From Clostridiales bacterium (GTDB lineage Bacteria > Bacillota > Clostridia > Lachnospirales > Lachnospiraceae), in assembly GCA_020860565.1 (NCBI GenBank), contig JAJBUA010000015.1, positions 1 through 57,385 of the forward strand: 57,385 bases of DNA. Reading direction: 5' to 3'. The translations under genes and the position numbers were made by a program. Within the stretch, counting starts at the first letter, position 1, and each line of letters starts with the position of its first letter. Positions 35,178-43,361 of this stretch are shown one piece after another. The notes under the pieces are model-generated. The model worked only from the letters and a program-made list of their open reading frames with translations, was not told where the DNA came from and made no database searches.

Positions 35178-36434
35178 ATGGACAGGCATATGATGATTTT
35201 GAACGCGGAAGAGTATCTGCAGACGATACCGATGTGGACAAGAAAGAAAAATACCGTCGCGGATGTCAGAGCTTTTCTGACAGAGCTTCATCTGTCCTGT
35301 CCGAATATCATCCATGTGGCCGGCACCAACGGAAAGGGATCGGTCTGTGCGGATCTGACGGCTATCCTGATGGAGGCCGGTTATCACACAGGAACCTTTA
35401 TCTCGCCGCATCTGATTAATGTAAGGGAACGTTTTTTGCTGGATGGTCAGATGGTGCCGGAGAAAGATTTTCAGGATACTTTTGATCAGGTGATGCCGGT
35501 GATTCAGAAGATGACCGAGGCAGGGTACTGTCACCCGTCTTATTTTGAATTCTGTTTTCTGCTGGCGATGAAGCTGTTTTCCGACAGCAGGGTGGACGTC
35601 TGTATTCTAGAAACAGGACTGGGAGGGAGACTGGACGCGACAAACGCGGTGTCAGAACCGATAGCCTGTGTGATCACCTCCATCAGCCTCGACCATACCC
35701 GGTATCTGGGCGATACGATTGCACAGATTGCCGGAGAAAAAGCCGGGATCATCAAGGCCGGTGTGCCGGTAATTTATGACGATAACTGTCCGGAGGCGTC
35801 TGTTGTGATCCGGGCGCGCGCGGACGAGCTGCATGCTCCTGCGTTTGCGGTTTCCGAAGAGACGATGCCGGATCTGGCAGCAGAAGCAGCATTTGCTGCA
35901 CCGTATCAGCGGATGAACGCTGCACTTGCCGTAAAGACTCTGGAAATCCTGGCTCTGCCGTATGTCGATGCTCAGACATGCCGCAGGGGACTGGCAAAAG
36001 TACACTGGCGCGGTCGGATGGAAGAAGTGGCTGACGGGATCTGGCTGGATGGAGCACATAATCCGGGAGGGGTGGAAGCTTTTATCCGTACTGTGAAGGG
36101 ACAGCTTGCCGATTCCGGCGGGTTTTCAATACACCTGTTTTTTGCGGCAGTGTCGGATAAGGATTATGATGAGATGATCCGCATGCTGTGTGAGGAGCTC
36201 TCGCCCGTTCATGTAACGGTGGCGCATATCCGGAGCGAACGGTCAGCAGACCAGGGACAGCTTGCCGGACTTTTCCGTGCGGGAGGCTGCCGGGAAGTGG
36301 AGCAGTACGCAGAGGTTGATCAGGCGCTGCGGGCGGCTCTGGCGAAACGCGGGAAATCGGACAGGCTTTATATCATCGGATCGCTGTATCTGATCGGAGA
36401 GATAATGGAGAGATTAAACCATGATAGATTTTGA
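35178..36434 (+). CDS. folC: folylpolyglutamate/dihydrofolate synthase
   Basis: 418-aa Mur-ligase-fold enzyme adding glutamate to folates. The ATP loop is GTNGKGS (49-55). Family blocks are FISPHLINVRERF, ETGLGGRLDATNAV, VITSISLDHTRYLG with GEKAGIIK, and RGRMEEVADGIWLDGAHNPGG. It starts 28 bases after valS, a common pairing. Its 3' end overlaps the next small gene by 14 bases. Confidence 0.95.
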   Translation: MDRHMMILNAEEYLQTIPMWTRKKNTVADVRAFLTELHLSCPNIIHVAGTNGKGSVCADLTAILMEAGYHTGTFISPHLINVRERFLLDGQMVPEKDFQDTFDQVMPVIQKMTEAGYCHPSYFEFCFLLAMKLFSDSRVDVCILETGLGGRLDATNAVSEPIACVITSISLDHTRYLGDTIAQIAGEKAGIIKAGVPVIYDDNCPEASVVIRARADELHAPAFAVSEETMPDLAAEAAFAAPYQRMNAALAVKTLEILALPYVDAQTCRRGLAKVHWRGRMEEVADGIWLDGAHNPGGVEAFIRTVKGQLADSGGFSIHLFFAAVSDKDYDEMIRMLCEELSPVHVTVAHIRSERSADQGQLAGLFRAGGCREVEQYAEVDQALRAALAKRGKSDRLYIIGSLYLIGEIMERLNHDRF

Positions 36435-36567
36435 GGAAGAGTTAAAACGATTTCGTCCCAGCACCGAGATCGGTGACGTTGAGAAGGTCATTGGCACTGA
36501 GGATCTGACGGATATGTCGGATCTGATGATGCAGCTGATGAGATCTGTTTCTGAGAAGTCAGAATAG
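36421..36567 (+). CDS. 48-aa acidic protein overlapping the end of folC
   Basis: The open frame starts at ATG 36421 inside the last codons of folC and ends at TAG 36565-36567. The product starts MIDFEEELKRFRPSTEIGDVEK and continues with Asp/Met-rich helices (TDMSDLMMQLM). It is helical, strongly acidic, and without a membrane segment. The overlap with folC and the 14-base gap to the next gene suggest coupled translation in a folC operon. I recall similar small proteins at this position in Lachnospiraceae, but no function. Confidence rests on position and composition. Confidence 0.6.
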   Translation: MIDFEEELKRFRPSTEIGDVEKVIGTEDLTDMSDLMMQLMRSVSEKSE

Positions 36568-36581
36568 CCGGAGTTTCATAT

Positions 36582-37889
36582 ATGGAGATGGATAAAAAAA
36601 TCCGCCGGATTGCGGATGCTTATTATAACCGGGGACTGTCAAAGGCAAAAACGCGGGATCTGACCGGTGCTGCCGAGGACCTGAAAAAATGCCTCCGGTA
36701 CAATAAATATCATACAGACGCCCGTAATCTGCTGGGACTGATTTATAATGAGATCGGAGAGGTTGGCGCGGCTCTTGTGCAGTGGGTGATCAGCCTGAAT
36801 CTGCAGGAGGAGGGAAACCTTGCGGAGGAATATCTGAGCCGTGTCCGTGAGCAGCATGGTTATCTGGAAATCGCGGATCAGGCGGCAAAAAAATACAATC
36901 AGGCTTTGATCTACGCACAGAATGACAATGAAGATCTGGCGATTCTGCTCTTAATGCGGATGCTGGAGGAATTTCCTCAGTTTGTGAAAGCGCAGGAGCT
37001 TCTTGCGCTTCTTTATATCCATCATGAGGATTATACCAAGGCTGGCCGCTGTCTTTATCAGGCGACAAAAATTGACCGCTATAATCCGCAGGCGCAGTAT
37101 TATATGAGCATTGCCAAGCGCAATACCGGACGCGCGGAGGTGGAACGACGCAAGCTGAAGAATGCATTTTCACACCGGCAGATGCAGGATGATGATATCA
37201 TCATGCCGCCCACTTATAAAGAAAATACCGGATGGCAGTCTGTGTTAAATATCCTGGCGGGTCTGGTGATTGGCATGGTGGCGGCAGTTTTCCTCATCCT
37301 GCCGGCGAACCGGGAAGCGCTGAACCGATCGCATAATGAGGAACTGCTGGGTAATCTGGAACTGATGAATCAGAAAAGCCTCCAGATTGACAGTCTGGAG
37401 CGGGAGATCGCGGCAGCAACTGCTGCTAAGGAGCTGGCAGAGGAGGAACTCGCCTCTTTTACGGATGAAAACAGTGCGATGCTGGAACAGTACCGCAATC
37501 TGGTACAGATCCTGAAATATCTGGAAAGCGACCAGATCAGTGAAGCGTCTCTCGTCTATGTGCAGACGGACTGGTCGATCCTGCAGCAGGAGGAATCGCT
37601 TGCAGATACGCTGACTCAGGTTTATCAGGTGATGGCGGAGACCGGTTATCGATTGCTGGAACGTATGGGAGATACGGCGATGGAGGAAAATGATCCGGCT
37701 GGAGCAATCGGTTATTATCAGGATAGTCTTTCTATCCGTGAGGATAATGTTGCGGCGATTTATAAGATCGGGGTGGCTTATCAGGCGATGGGGGATACGG
37801 AAGCGGCGAATCAGTGTTTTGGGGATGTTATTATGAATCATGCGGATTCGGAGTATGCGGAGGTGGCGAAGGAGAGGCGAGGGTATTAA
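36582..37889 (+). CDS. membrane-anchored TPR protein
   Basis: 435-aa protein. Cytoplasmic TPR repeats are at about 10-190 (AYYNRGLSKAKTRDLTGAAEDL; ALLYIHHEDYTKAGRCLYQATKID). A single membrane helix is at about 222-246 (NILAGLVIGMVAAVFLILPA). An extracytoplasmic coiled coil is at about 255-310, with further TPR units to the end (GDTAMEENDPAGAIGYYQDSL). The family is conserved near folC in related genomes by recall, but the role is unknown. It lies upstream of the spoIIA operon but is separated from it by a 420-base region with repeats and a terminator. Confidence 0.8.
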   Translation: MEMDKKIRRIADAYYNRGLSKAKTRDLTGAAEDLKKCLRYNKYHTDARNLLGLIYNEIGEVGAALVQWVISLNLQEEGNLAEEYLSRVREQHGYLEIADQAAKKYNQALIYAQNDNEDLAILLLMRMLEEFPQFVKAQELLALLYIHHEDYTKAGRCLYQATKIDRYNPQAQYYMSIAKRNTGRAEVERRKLKNAFSHRQMQDDDIIMPPTYKENTGWQSVLNILAGLVIGMVAAVFLILPANREALNRSHNEELLGNLELMNQKSLQIDSLEREIAAATAAKELAEEELASFTDENSAMLEQYRNLVQILKYLESDQISEASLVYVQTDWSILQQEESLADTLTQVYQVMAETGYRLLERMGDTAMEENDPAGAIGYYQDSLSIREDNVAAIYKIGVAYQAMGDTEAANQCFGDVIMNHADSEYAEVAKERRGY

Positions 37890-37920
37890 TGAAATTTGAT
37901 ATTTTATTGGTGGTCAGTCC

Positions 37921-38101
37921 GTCCCTGAACGAGAAAAATATCCTCCGAGGACCGCTTGCGCTTAGGTTTTCACGTAGCGGTACTCCATATAACGTGTCAC
38001 TGGCACGTTATATGGATGCTGAGGCATAAGCTCGCAAAAGCCTGCTCGCTAAGTGCCGACGTGAAAAATGTCCTCTGCGGATATTTTTCTCGCTCAGGGA
38101 C
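37921..38101 (+). repeat. long imperfect palindromic repeat, copy 1
   Basis: Outer arms 37921-37943 and 38079-38101 pair at 22 of 23 positions. Inside them lie a conserved core, GAGGAC...TTTTCACGT on the left and ACGTGAAAA..GTCCTC on the right, and a terminal hairpin of 13 perfect pairs (37984-37996 with 38004-38016). Copy 2 at 50535 has the same core but different, still self-complementary, outer arms. It contains no credible gene and no transposase. Confidence 0.8.
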
Positions 38102-38156
38102 TGGGTGATGGGTATGCAATAAAAATATATGTTCTTGTAATTCCTTAGATGAGGGG

Positions 38157-38209
38157 AAGATACACATAAGATGAGATTTGTTAGATCTTTATGTGTATCT
38201 TCTTTTTTT
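38157..38209 (+). terminator. intrinsic terminator before spoIIAA
   Basis: Arms 38157-38169 and 38189-38201 pair over 13 bases, followed by a seven-T run (38203-38209). It ends transcription from the TPR gene region. Confidence 0.8.
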
Positions 38210-38241
38210 ATGCGCAAGGCCAGACAAAGTGTTTTGAGGGG
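38210..38241 (+). repeat. terminator-following repeat, truncated copy C
   Basis: Starts right after the T-run with ATGCGCAAGGCC and keeps the AAGTGTTTTG box seen in copies A and B (10561, 21174), but stem II is missing. The remaining 68 bases to spoIIAA hold an A/T-rich leader and an AAGGAG site. Confidence 0.55.
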
Positions 38242-38309
38242 TATGTTTGGAAGGGTTTTCTTTCTTATAGATCGATATGCAAAAATTTTATTAATAAAAG
38301 GAGTGAACA

Positions 38310-38651
38310 ATGATGCAGAATTCTTTTACTTACGAGCCGTACCAGCAGACGCTGATTATCCATCTTCCTAAGGAGCTGGATCATCATAATTGTCGGAATT
38401 TGAAATATGAGACGGATCTGCTTTTTTCGGAGAATTATATTAACCGGCTGATTTTTGATTTTTCGCACACGGAGTTTATGGATTCTTCGGGGATTGGGAT
38501 TTTGCTGAACCGGTATAAACAGATGCATTTGAGTGGGGGCAAGACGGTAATTTATGGTGTGAACGGACAGATTGCGCGTGTACTGGCCATTGGTGGAATC
38601 GGTAAGCTGATGACGATCTGTGATTCGAAAGAGGCTGCTTTGATTCGATAA
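38310..38651 (+). CDS. spoIIAA: anti-sigma F factor antagonist SpoIIAA
   Basis: 113-aa STAS-domain protein that releases SigF by binding SpoIIAB in the forespore. The phosphorylated serine lies in MDSSGIGILLNRYK (about residue 59), preceded by LIFDFSHTEF. ATG 38310 follows AAGGAG. First gene of the classic three-gene spoIIA operon; the upstream 68 bases should hold a SigH-type promoter, which I could not identify with confidence. Confidence 0.95.
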   Translation: MMQNSFTYEPYQQTLIIHLPKELDHHNCRNLKYETDLLFSENYINRLIFDFSHTEFMDSSGIGILLNRYKQMHLSGGKTVIYGVNGQIARVLAIGGIGKLMTICDSKEAALIR

Positions 38652-38679
38652 AGGATATGGAGAGTGAAGGGAGGAAGAG

Positions 38680-39096
38680 ATGGAACAGTTTCATCTGGAA
38701 ATTGACAGCAGATCCAGAAATGAGGAATTTGCGCGGGTGGTGGCAGCGACTTTTTTGAGTCGGCTGGATCCGACTCTGGAGGAGGTTAATGATGTAAAGA
38801 CGGCAGTTTCAGAGGCTGTAACAAATGCGGAGATCCATGGATATGGGGGCGGCGAGGGAACGATTGATATCAGGGGACGGATTGAGGAGCGGACTTTTAC
38901 GGTTGAGGTTTCTGACCAGGGAGTCGGGATTCCGGATATTCAAAGGGCGATGGAGCCGTTATTTACCACAGATCAGACCGGTGAACGTTCGGGTATGGGC
39001 TTTTCTTTTATGGTGGCTTTTATGGATGGAGTCTTTGTGGAGTCAGAACCGGGCAGAGGCACGAAGGTTGTGATGAGAAAAGAAATCGGCAGGTGA
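38680..39096 (+). CDS. spoIIAB: anti-sigma F factor SpoIIAB
   Basis: 138-aa GHKL-fold serine kinase and anti-sigma factor that holds SigF inactive and phosphorylates SpoIIAA. The N-box is VSEAVTNAEIHGYGG (about 46-60), G1 is DQGVGIPD, and G2 is TGERSGMGFSFM. It lies 28 bases after spoIIAA and 6 before sigF. Confidence 0.96.
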   Translation: MEQFHLEIDSRSRNEEFARVVAATFLSRLDPTLEEVNDVKTAVSEAVTNAEIHGYGGGEGTIDIRGRIEERTFTVEVSDQGVGIPDIQRAMEPLFTTDQTGERSGMGFSFMVAFMDGVFVESEPGRGTKVVMRKEIGR

Positions 39097-39102
39097 TGCG
39101 GG

Positions 39103-39822
39103 ATGGTGGATACGCTGAGGCTGATTGGCATGGCTCACGAGGGAGATCAAAAAGCGCGAGATAAGCTTGTGCTGGAAAATACCGGGCTGGTGTGGAGCAT
39201 TGTAAAACGCTTTCAGGGACGCGGTTGTGAACAGGAAGACCTTTATCAGATTGGATGTATCGGGCTGATTAAGGCGATTGATCATTTTGATCCCGGCTAT
39301 GATGTCAAATTTTCAACCTATGCGGTGCCGATGATCATGGGTGAGATCCGGCGGTTTCTGCGGGACGACGGTATGATCAAGGTGAGCCGCAGCATCAAAG
39401 AGATGAGTGTCCGTGTGCAGCGCGCGAGAGAAGCGATCATGTGGGAACTGGGGCGCGAGCCGACGCTGGAAGAGATCGCGGAGAAGCTCTCCGTCAGCCG
39501 TGAAGAAGTGGCGGCGGCGATTGAGGCCGGCGCCGAGATTGAGTCGATTGATAAAACTGTGGGAAACGGTGATGATCCGAATCTGCGTCTGATGGATCGT
39601 CTGTCTGATGAGTGGCGGGAACAGGAGGTTTTGCTGAATCGTATGGTTCTGGACGAGAGTTTATCCAGACTGGATCCGCGCGAGCGTGAAATCATCGACC
39701 GGCGGTATTTTAAAAACCAAACGCAGAGCGAAATCGCAGCGGAGTATCATATCTCTCAGGTGCAGGTCTCACGATTGGAAAAAAAGATTCTTCACAAAAT
39801 GAAAGTATATCTGGACGCCTGA
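39103..39822 (+). CDS. sigF: forespore sigma factor SigF
   Basis: 239-aa sigma-70 family factor for early forespore genes. Region 2 contains NTGLVWSIVKRFQGRG and EDLYQIGCIGLIKAIDHFDP. The segment IKVSRSIKEMSVRVQRARE is region 3, and region 4 ends with QTQSEIAAEYHISQVQVSRLEKKIL. Its place directly after spoIIAB identifies it. spoVAA, a SigG-type target in other species, follows about 170 bases later. Confidence 0.97.
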   Translation: MVDTLRLIGMAHEGDQKARDKLVLENTGLVWSIVKRFQGRGCEQEDLYQIGCIGLIKAIDHFDPGYDVKFSTYAVPMIMGEIRRFLRDDGMIKVSRSIKEMSVRVQRAREAIMWELGREPTLEEIAEKLSVSREEVAAAIEAGAEIESIDKTVGNGDDPNLRLMDRLSDEWREQEVLLNRMVLDESLSRLDPREREIIDRRYFKNQTQSEIAAEYHISQVQVSRLEKKILHKMKVYLDA

Positions 39823-39870
39823 AATGCCATACTAAGGAACAGACAGAATACAAAAAGGAAGTGGTGGCAG

Positions 39871-40113
39871 ATGCTTTTCCGAAGACTATTGCGGCTGCTG
39901 ATCAGCGCTGTCTGTCTGGCAGCGTTGGTGGGCGCGGTATGGTTCTGGCTGTTTCCGGACAGAGGATCGAATGTACAGGAGGGAACATTAGTATATGAGC
40001 AGTACGAAGACAGTATATTTGAATCTCCCGAAAATCACGGAGATCCACAGAAAGGATATATTTTTGGCAGATATCGCGGACATTTACTGCTCAGATGTCT
40101 CGCTTCAGAGTAA
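39871..40113 (+). CDS. possible small membrane protein overlapping spoVAA
   Basis: 80-aa frame. ATG 39871 is 4 bases after GGTGG. Residues 1-30 are a basic start and a hydrophobic helix (LLRLLISAVCLAALVGAVWFWLF), then NVQEGTLVYEQYEDS. The last 40 codons lie in spoVAA in another frame and look like its shadow. The first 41 codons are outside spoVAA and read like a real exported or anchored peptide, so it could be a true overlapping gene, or a remnant. Moderate doubt. Confidence 0.4.
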   Translation: MLFRRLLRLLISAVCLAALVGAVWFWLFPDRGSNVQEGTLVYEQYEDSIFESPENHGDPQKGYIFGRYRGHLLLRCLASE

Positions 40114-40627
40114 ATGCAGGGCACAGAAGATCTGTACCATCCGTGGAGACCGTGAACAGAACCGGGTGCTTCATACGCTGGATCTGATCCGGCAGCTTGA
40201 AAGCCTGGAACCGCAGATACAGGTCAATAACATTGGGGAACTGGATACGATTATCAGTTTCAAGCCCCCGCATCCGCCGAGGGTGATCTGGCAATGGATG
40301 AAGACCATCTTTGTCTGCTGCCTCTGTTTCAGCGGAGCCGCGTTTGCGATCATGACCTTTAATAATGACGTCAATGTGCAGGATGTCATGAAAGAGGTTT
40401 ACCGGCTGATCACGGGGAAAGAATCAGATGGATTTACAGTTTTGGAGCTGACATATTCTATCGGCCTTGCCGTGGGCATTCTGGTATTTTTTAATCATTT
40501 CGCGAAATGGAAGCTGAGTGCAGACCCAACGCCGCTGGAAGTGGAGATGCGTCTTTATGAAGATAATATCAGTAAAACCGTGATTCAGAATGACACAAGA
40601 AAGGAGAGAGAACCTGATGTCCGTTAG
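39995..40627 (+). CDS. spoVAA: stage V sporulation protein AA
   Basis: 210-aa subunit of the SpoVA dipicolinic-acid channel in the spore inner membrane. An N-terminal soluble domain starts TVYLNLPKITEIHRKDIFLADIADIYCSD, as in other SpoVAA proteins. Two membrane helices follow at about 103-120 and 150-168. ATG 39995 is preceded by GGAGG about 12 bases upstream. It overlaps spoVAB by 11 bases. Confidence 0.92.
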   Translation: MSSTKTVYLNLPKITEIHRKDIFLADIADIYCSDVSLQSKCRAQKICTIRGDREQNRVLHTLDLIRQLESLEPQIQVNNIGELDTIISFKPPHPPRVIWQWMKTIFVCCLCFSGAAFAIMTFNNDVNVQDVMKEVYRLITGKESDGFTVLELTYSIGLAVGILVFFNHFAKWKLSADPTPLEVEMRLYEDNISKTVIQNDTRKEREPDVR

Positions 40628-41063
40628 GGAGATCTGGGAGAGCGCCGCATTAATCCTGATCGGGGCAGGAGCCGGGGGAATCATCTCAGCCGGGGTCTTC
40701 GCATTTCTGGCCATCATCGGCGTCTATCCGCGGCTGATCGGCAAAACCGGCACGGAAAACCATATCTTATTGTACGAGACAGTGATTATTCTGGGAGGAA
40801 CCTTGGGAAATGTACTGGATCTCTACGAATTCCCGATCCCCATGGGCGTACTGAGCGGAAACATACTCATGGCAATTTTCGGACTGTCCGTAGGGATCTT
40901 CGTCGGCTGTCTGGCGATGTCTCTAGCAGAGACCTTAAAAACGTTGCCGGTGATCAGCCGCAGAATCCATCTGGCCGTCGGCGTGCAGTATATCATACTC
41001 GCGGTGGCCGTAGGAAAGCTGCTCGGCTCACTGGTTTATTTTTATCGGGATATGGGAGCATGA
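40617..41063 (+). CDS. spoVAB: stage V sporulation protein AB
   Basis: 148-aa membrane protein of the SpoVA complex with four hydrophobic segments. ATG 40617 is 8 bases from AAGGAGAG. The loop GVYPRLIGKTGTENHILLYE and the following GGTLGN are typical. Its TGA stop (41061-41063) lies within a solo arm of the palindromic repeat, so the gene's last codons may have been shaped by that insertion. Confidence 0.92.
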   Translation: MSVREIWESAALILIGAGAGGIISAGVFAFLAIIGVYPRLIGKTGTENHILLYETVIILGGTLGNVLDLYEFPIPMGVLSGNILMAIFGLSVGIFVGCLAMSLAETLKTLPVISRRIHLAVGVQYIILAVAVGKLLGSLVYFYRDMGA

Positions 41064-41112
41064 AAACCAGAGCGCAAGCGGTCCTCGGAGGATATGCTTT
41101 CCTCGCAGAGAC
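41061..41112 (-). repeat. solo arm of the palindromic repeat, copy 3
   Basis: Read on the minus strand it matches the left arm and core of the element at 37921 (ATATCCTCCGAGGACCGCTT then TTTTCA). The 23-base outer arm is 41112-41090. No matching right arm is present. It starts at the spoVAB stop codon and fills most of the spoVAB-spoVAC gap. Confidence 0.7.
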
Positions 41113-41168
41113 GGACGGTTTAAATAATTAAATTTACAACAAACAGACCAAAAGGAGAACAAAGCATT

Positions 41169-41630
41169 ATGGAAATCAATCAGCAGGAATACAATAAATA
41201 CGTAGAAAAAATCACTCCCGTACATCCGCTATGGCCGTCGCTCCTCAAAGCTTTTGTGACCGGTGGCATCATCTGCTCTCTCGGTCAGCTATCGACCATG
41301 TGTATGATGAACTGGTGGGGGATGGAGAAGGAAACAGCCATGACCTGGACGCAGCTGGAACTGATCCTTGCGAGCGTGATCCTGACCGGATGCAACCTTT
41401 ATCCAGGTATCGTAAAATGGGGAGGCGCCGGAGCCCTCGTCCCGATCACCGGATTTGCCAACTCCGTGGTAGCACCGGCGATCGAGTATAAAACAGAGGG
41501 ACATGTCTTTGGCATCGGATGCAAAATCTTTACCATTGCCGGACCCGTGATCCTGTTTGGGGTGTTTACGAGCTGGGTACTGGGTATCATCTACTGTCTG
41601 GGCAGCTGGATGGGGCTTGTTGGCGCTTAA
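41169..41630 (+). CDS. spoVAC: stage V sporulation protein AC
   Basis: 153-aa membrane protein, the mechanosensitive part of the SpoVA dipicolinate channel. It opens with QEYNKYVEKITPVHPLWPSLLKAFVTGG and contains AGALVPITGFANSVVAPAIE, both family hallmarks. ATG 41169 follows AAAAGGAG. The usual partners spoVAD and spoVAE do not follow; instead there is a terminator and an unrelated gene. Confidence 0.95.
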   Translation: MEINQQEYNKYVEKITPVHPLWPSLLKAFVTGGIICSLGQLSTMCMMNWWGMEKETAMTWTQLELILASVILTGCNLYPGIVKWGGAGALVPITGFANSVVAPAIEYKTEGHVFGIGCKIFTIAGPVILFGVFTSWVLGIIYCLGSWMGLVGA

Positions 41631-41674
41631 GGAGAAGGAGAGCATTTATCTGCCTCGATTGTCCGGATCAGGTT

Positions 41675-41738
41675 ATTGCCGCTGTCAATTAAAGTAAGCA
41701 TCGTTTGGGATGCAGATGACAGCGGCAATTATTATTTT
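41675..41738 (+). terminator. hairpin terminator after spoVAC
   Basis: Arms 41675-41687 and 41717-41729 pair over 13 bases, with a nested GCATC/GATGC stem (41698-41702, 41709-41713), followed by TTATTATTTT. Confidence 0.7.
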
Positions 41739-41754
41739 CGCAGATGGACTGTGC

Positions 41755-41783
41755 TTGTCAATAGGCTCTGCCTATGTTAGTAT
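41755..41783 (+). promoter_or_regulatory. promoter of the 117-aa gene
   Basis: TTGTCA (41755-41760) and TAGTAT (41778-41783) with 17-base spacing, 52 bases before the start codon. Confidence 0.55.
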
Positions 41784-41835
41784 GTTAAGCAAAGGAATTT
41801 ACCTGAGAAGCGTTTTCATTATGGGAGGATAAATT

Positions 41836-42189
41836 TTGTCAGAATCCAGATTAAGCGAACAGCCGGATGCGGCACGGCAAAGCGCTGCTTATGTTTTTCG
41901 AGACGCGCCCACATTTGAAAACCTGTGGGCACTGATGATGCAGTATCAGTTTTATCCATTTCGTACAGTAAAAGGACTGACCTTCATCTATGAGATCCAT
42001 GGCGGTGAGATGCGTGTGAGCAGAAAAGAGAAAACCATTACCAAAAGCAGCGTGAAGATCGCATTTCACCGCGTAGAAGAATCCGGTTGCATCACCGGGC
42101 CGAAGAAGCTGGGAGTATTTGGGGCAAGCTATCTGTATCCGGTATTTGTAGAGCTTGGGGTAACCCAGGCGGTGAACGATAAAAAATAG
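41836..42189 (+). CDS. conserved small protein of unknown function
   Basis: 117-aa soluble protein. TTG 41836 is 7 bases from GGGAGG. The core is AYVFRDAPTFENLWALMMQYQFYPFRTVKGLTFIYEIHGGEMRVSRKEKTITKSSVKIAF, quoted here in pieces: a helix (FENLWALMM), a beta-hairpin (FRTVKGLTFIYEIHG) and a basic strand-helix (MRVSRKEKTITKSSV). I recall related proteins in Lachnospiraceae, without function. It is monocistronic, with its own promoter. Confidence 0.7.
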   Translation: MSESRLSEQPDAARQSAAYVFRDAPTFENLWALMMQYQFYPFRTVKGLTFIYEIHGGEMRVSRKEKTITKSSVKIAFHRVEESGCITGPKKLGVFGASYLYPVFVELGVTQAVNDKK

Positions 42190-42448
42190 CAATGATCCGA
42201 TAGTTCTTACTACTCGGCAACTGTCCCGTAGTAATTGCGCAAAAGCGGATTTTTCCGGTTATGTTCGATTTTATTTTATAATGAATGCCGAAGCGTGCAC
42301 GTACTTTGATGATGGAGCATTTGCAGAATGGACTCTACGATCTGGATTCCGATAATCCTCGCAATTGATTCATTTCAATATTCCAAAAAGATATCATGGA
42401 ATCAGATATCATTGATTTTTTAATTTTTGAAAAGTGTTCAAAAACATG
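42190..42448. other. gene-free region upstream of bioY
   Basis: Contains a hairpin TTACTAC/GTAGTAA (42207-42213, 42228-42234) without a T-run, possibly a weak terminator of the preceding gene, and a short repeat GATATCAT near 42390-42415 leading into a T-run. No gene seen. Confidence 0.5.
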
Positions 42449-42499
42449 TTGACATATTCCTGATATAATTGTAAACTGTTTCTGCAATATAGTTAACAA
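42449..42499 (+). promoter_or_regulatory. bioY promoter with BirA-like operator
   Basis: TTGACA (42449-42454) and TAAACT (42472-42477), 17 bases apart. Overlapping the -10 is the inverted repeat TTGTAAAC (42469-42476) - 15 bases - GTTAACAA (42492-42499). This fits the Bacillota BirA operator pattern (TTGTTAAC, 14-16 bases, GTTAACAA), so biotin should repress. Confidence 0.75.
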
Positions 42500-42520
42500 A
42501 TTAAACAGATGGAGATAACA

Positions 42521-43096
42521 ATGATGGAACATATGACAGCAAAAAAGACAGGGACAACCGCTGGTATCCAGATCCATGATATGACAAAAGTCGCACTCTT
42601 TACCGCCTTGATGTGCATTCTGGCGCCGATGTCTGTGCCGATCGGGCCGGTACCAATTTCTCTCGCTAATCTCGTAATTTTTCTTTCCCTTTATGTGATT
42701 GGCAGAAAAGACAGCAGCGTCAGCGTTTTAATTTACCTGTTGCTTGGTCTCGTTGGACTGCCGGTTTTCTCCGGCTATACGGGCGGACCGGCAAAACTTC
42801 TCGGACCAACCGGAGGGTATCTGATCGGATATATCCTGATTCCCCTGGTCGGCGGTCTGGCAGTAGAAAAGCAGCCGGAAAATTATGTATACCAATGGAT
42901 CGCTATCGTTTTTTCCGATGCGCTCTGCTATGTACTTGGTACGGCCTGGTTCGTATATCTGATGAAATGTTCGCTTGCTTATGCGATGTCTATCTGCGTG
43001 CTTCCGTTTATTGGTCTGGATCTGTGTAAGATCGTGACAGCAATATTGATCGGAACGCAGATTCACAGAAGACTGGTCCGTGCAAATCTGTGCTGA
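42521..43096 (+). CDS. bioY: biotin transporter BioY
   Basis: 191-aa membrane protein, the S component of the ECF biotin importer. Six hydrophobic helices; family motifs are TKVALFTALMCILAPMSVPIGPVPIS (about 18-43) and FSGYTGGPAKLLGPTGGYLIGY (about 85-106). ATG 42521 follows GGAG; an in-frame ATG at 42509 overlaps that site. The ECF ATPases are not encoded here. Confidence 0.95.
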   Translation: MMEHMTAKKTGTTAGIQIHDMTKVALFTALMCILAPMSVPIGPVPISLANLVIFLSLYVIGRKDSSVSVLIYLLLGLVGLPVFSGYTGGPAKLLGPTGGYLIGYILIPLVGGLAVEKQPENYVYQWIAIVFSDALCYVLGTAWFVYLMKCSLAYAMSICVLPFIGLDLCKIVTAILIGTQIHRRLVRANLC

Positions 43097-43189
43097 AGGA
43101 AATTATGAATATGAATTTTATTAAGAAGCCATTTCGATCGTTACAAGAAATGCTTAGATATAACCTGTAAGTAAATGATATGTATGAAA

Positions 43190-43240
43190 AAAGACTGTAT
43201 TCTATGGGCAATTGTGCTCAAGAAGCAGTCTTTATTTATA
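43190..43240 (+). terminator. probable terminator after bioY
   Basis: AAAGACTG (43190-43197) pairs with CAGTCTTT (43226-43233), extended by TTCT/AGAA, then TATTTAT. The 265-base gap to the next gene otherwise shows nothing clear. Confidence 0.5.
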
Positions 43241-43361
43241 ATGATGTTTTTCATCTTTCTCAGGTTGCGGATATTGTTCACCGTATGATATACTTGCAGG
43301 GAAGAAAAATCTGATCAGAAGATTGAAAGAATTCATAATAGCAAGAGAGAGGACAAAAACT

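Noticed and set aside
37889-38310. Short frames with KNILRGPLALRFSRSG-type products on either strand
   Set aside because: They are translations of the palindromic repeat, which recur at each copy; there is no ribosome site.
43105-43170. 21-aa frame after bioY (MNMNFIKKPFRSLQEM...)
   Set aside because: Has a weak ribosome site but is too short and without further support.
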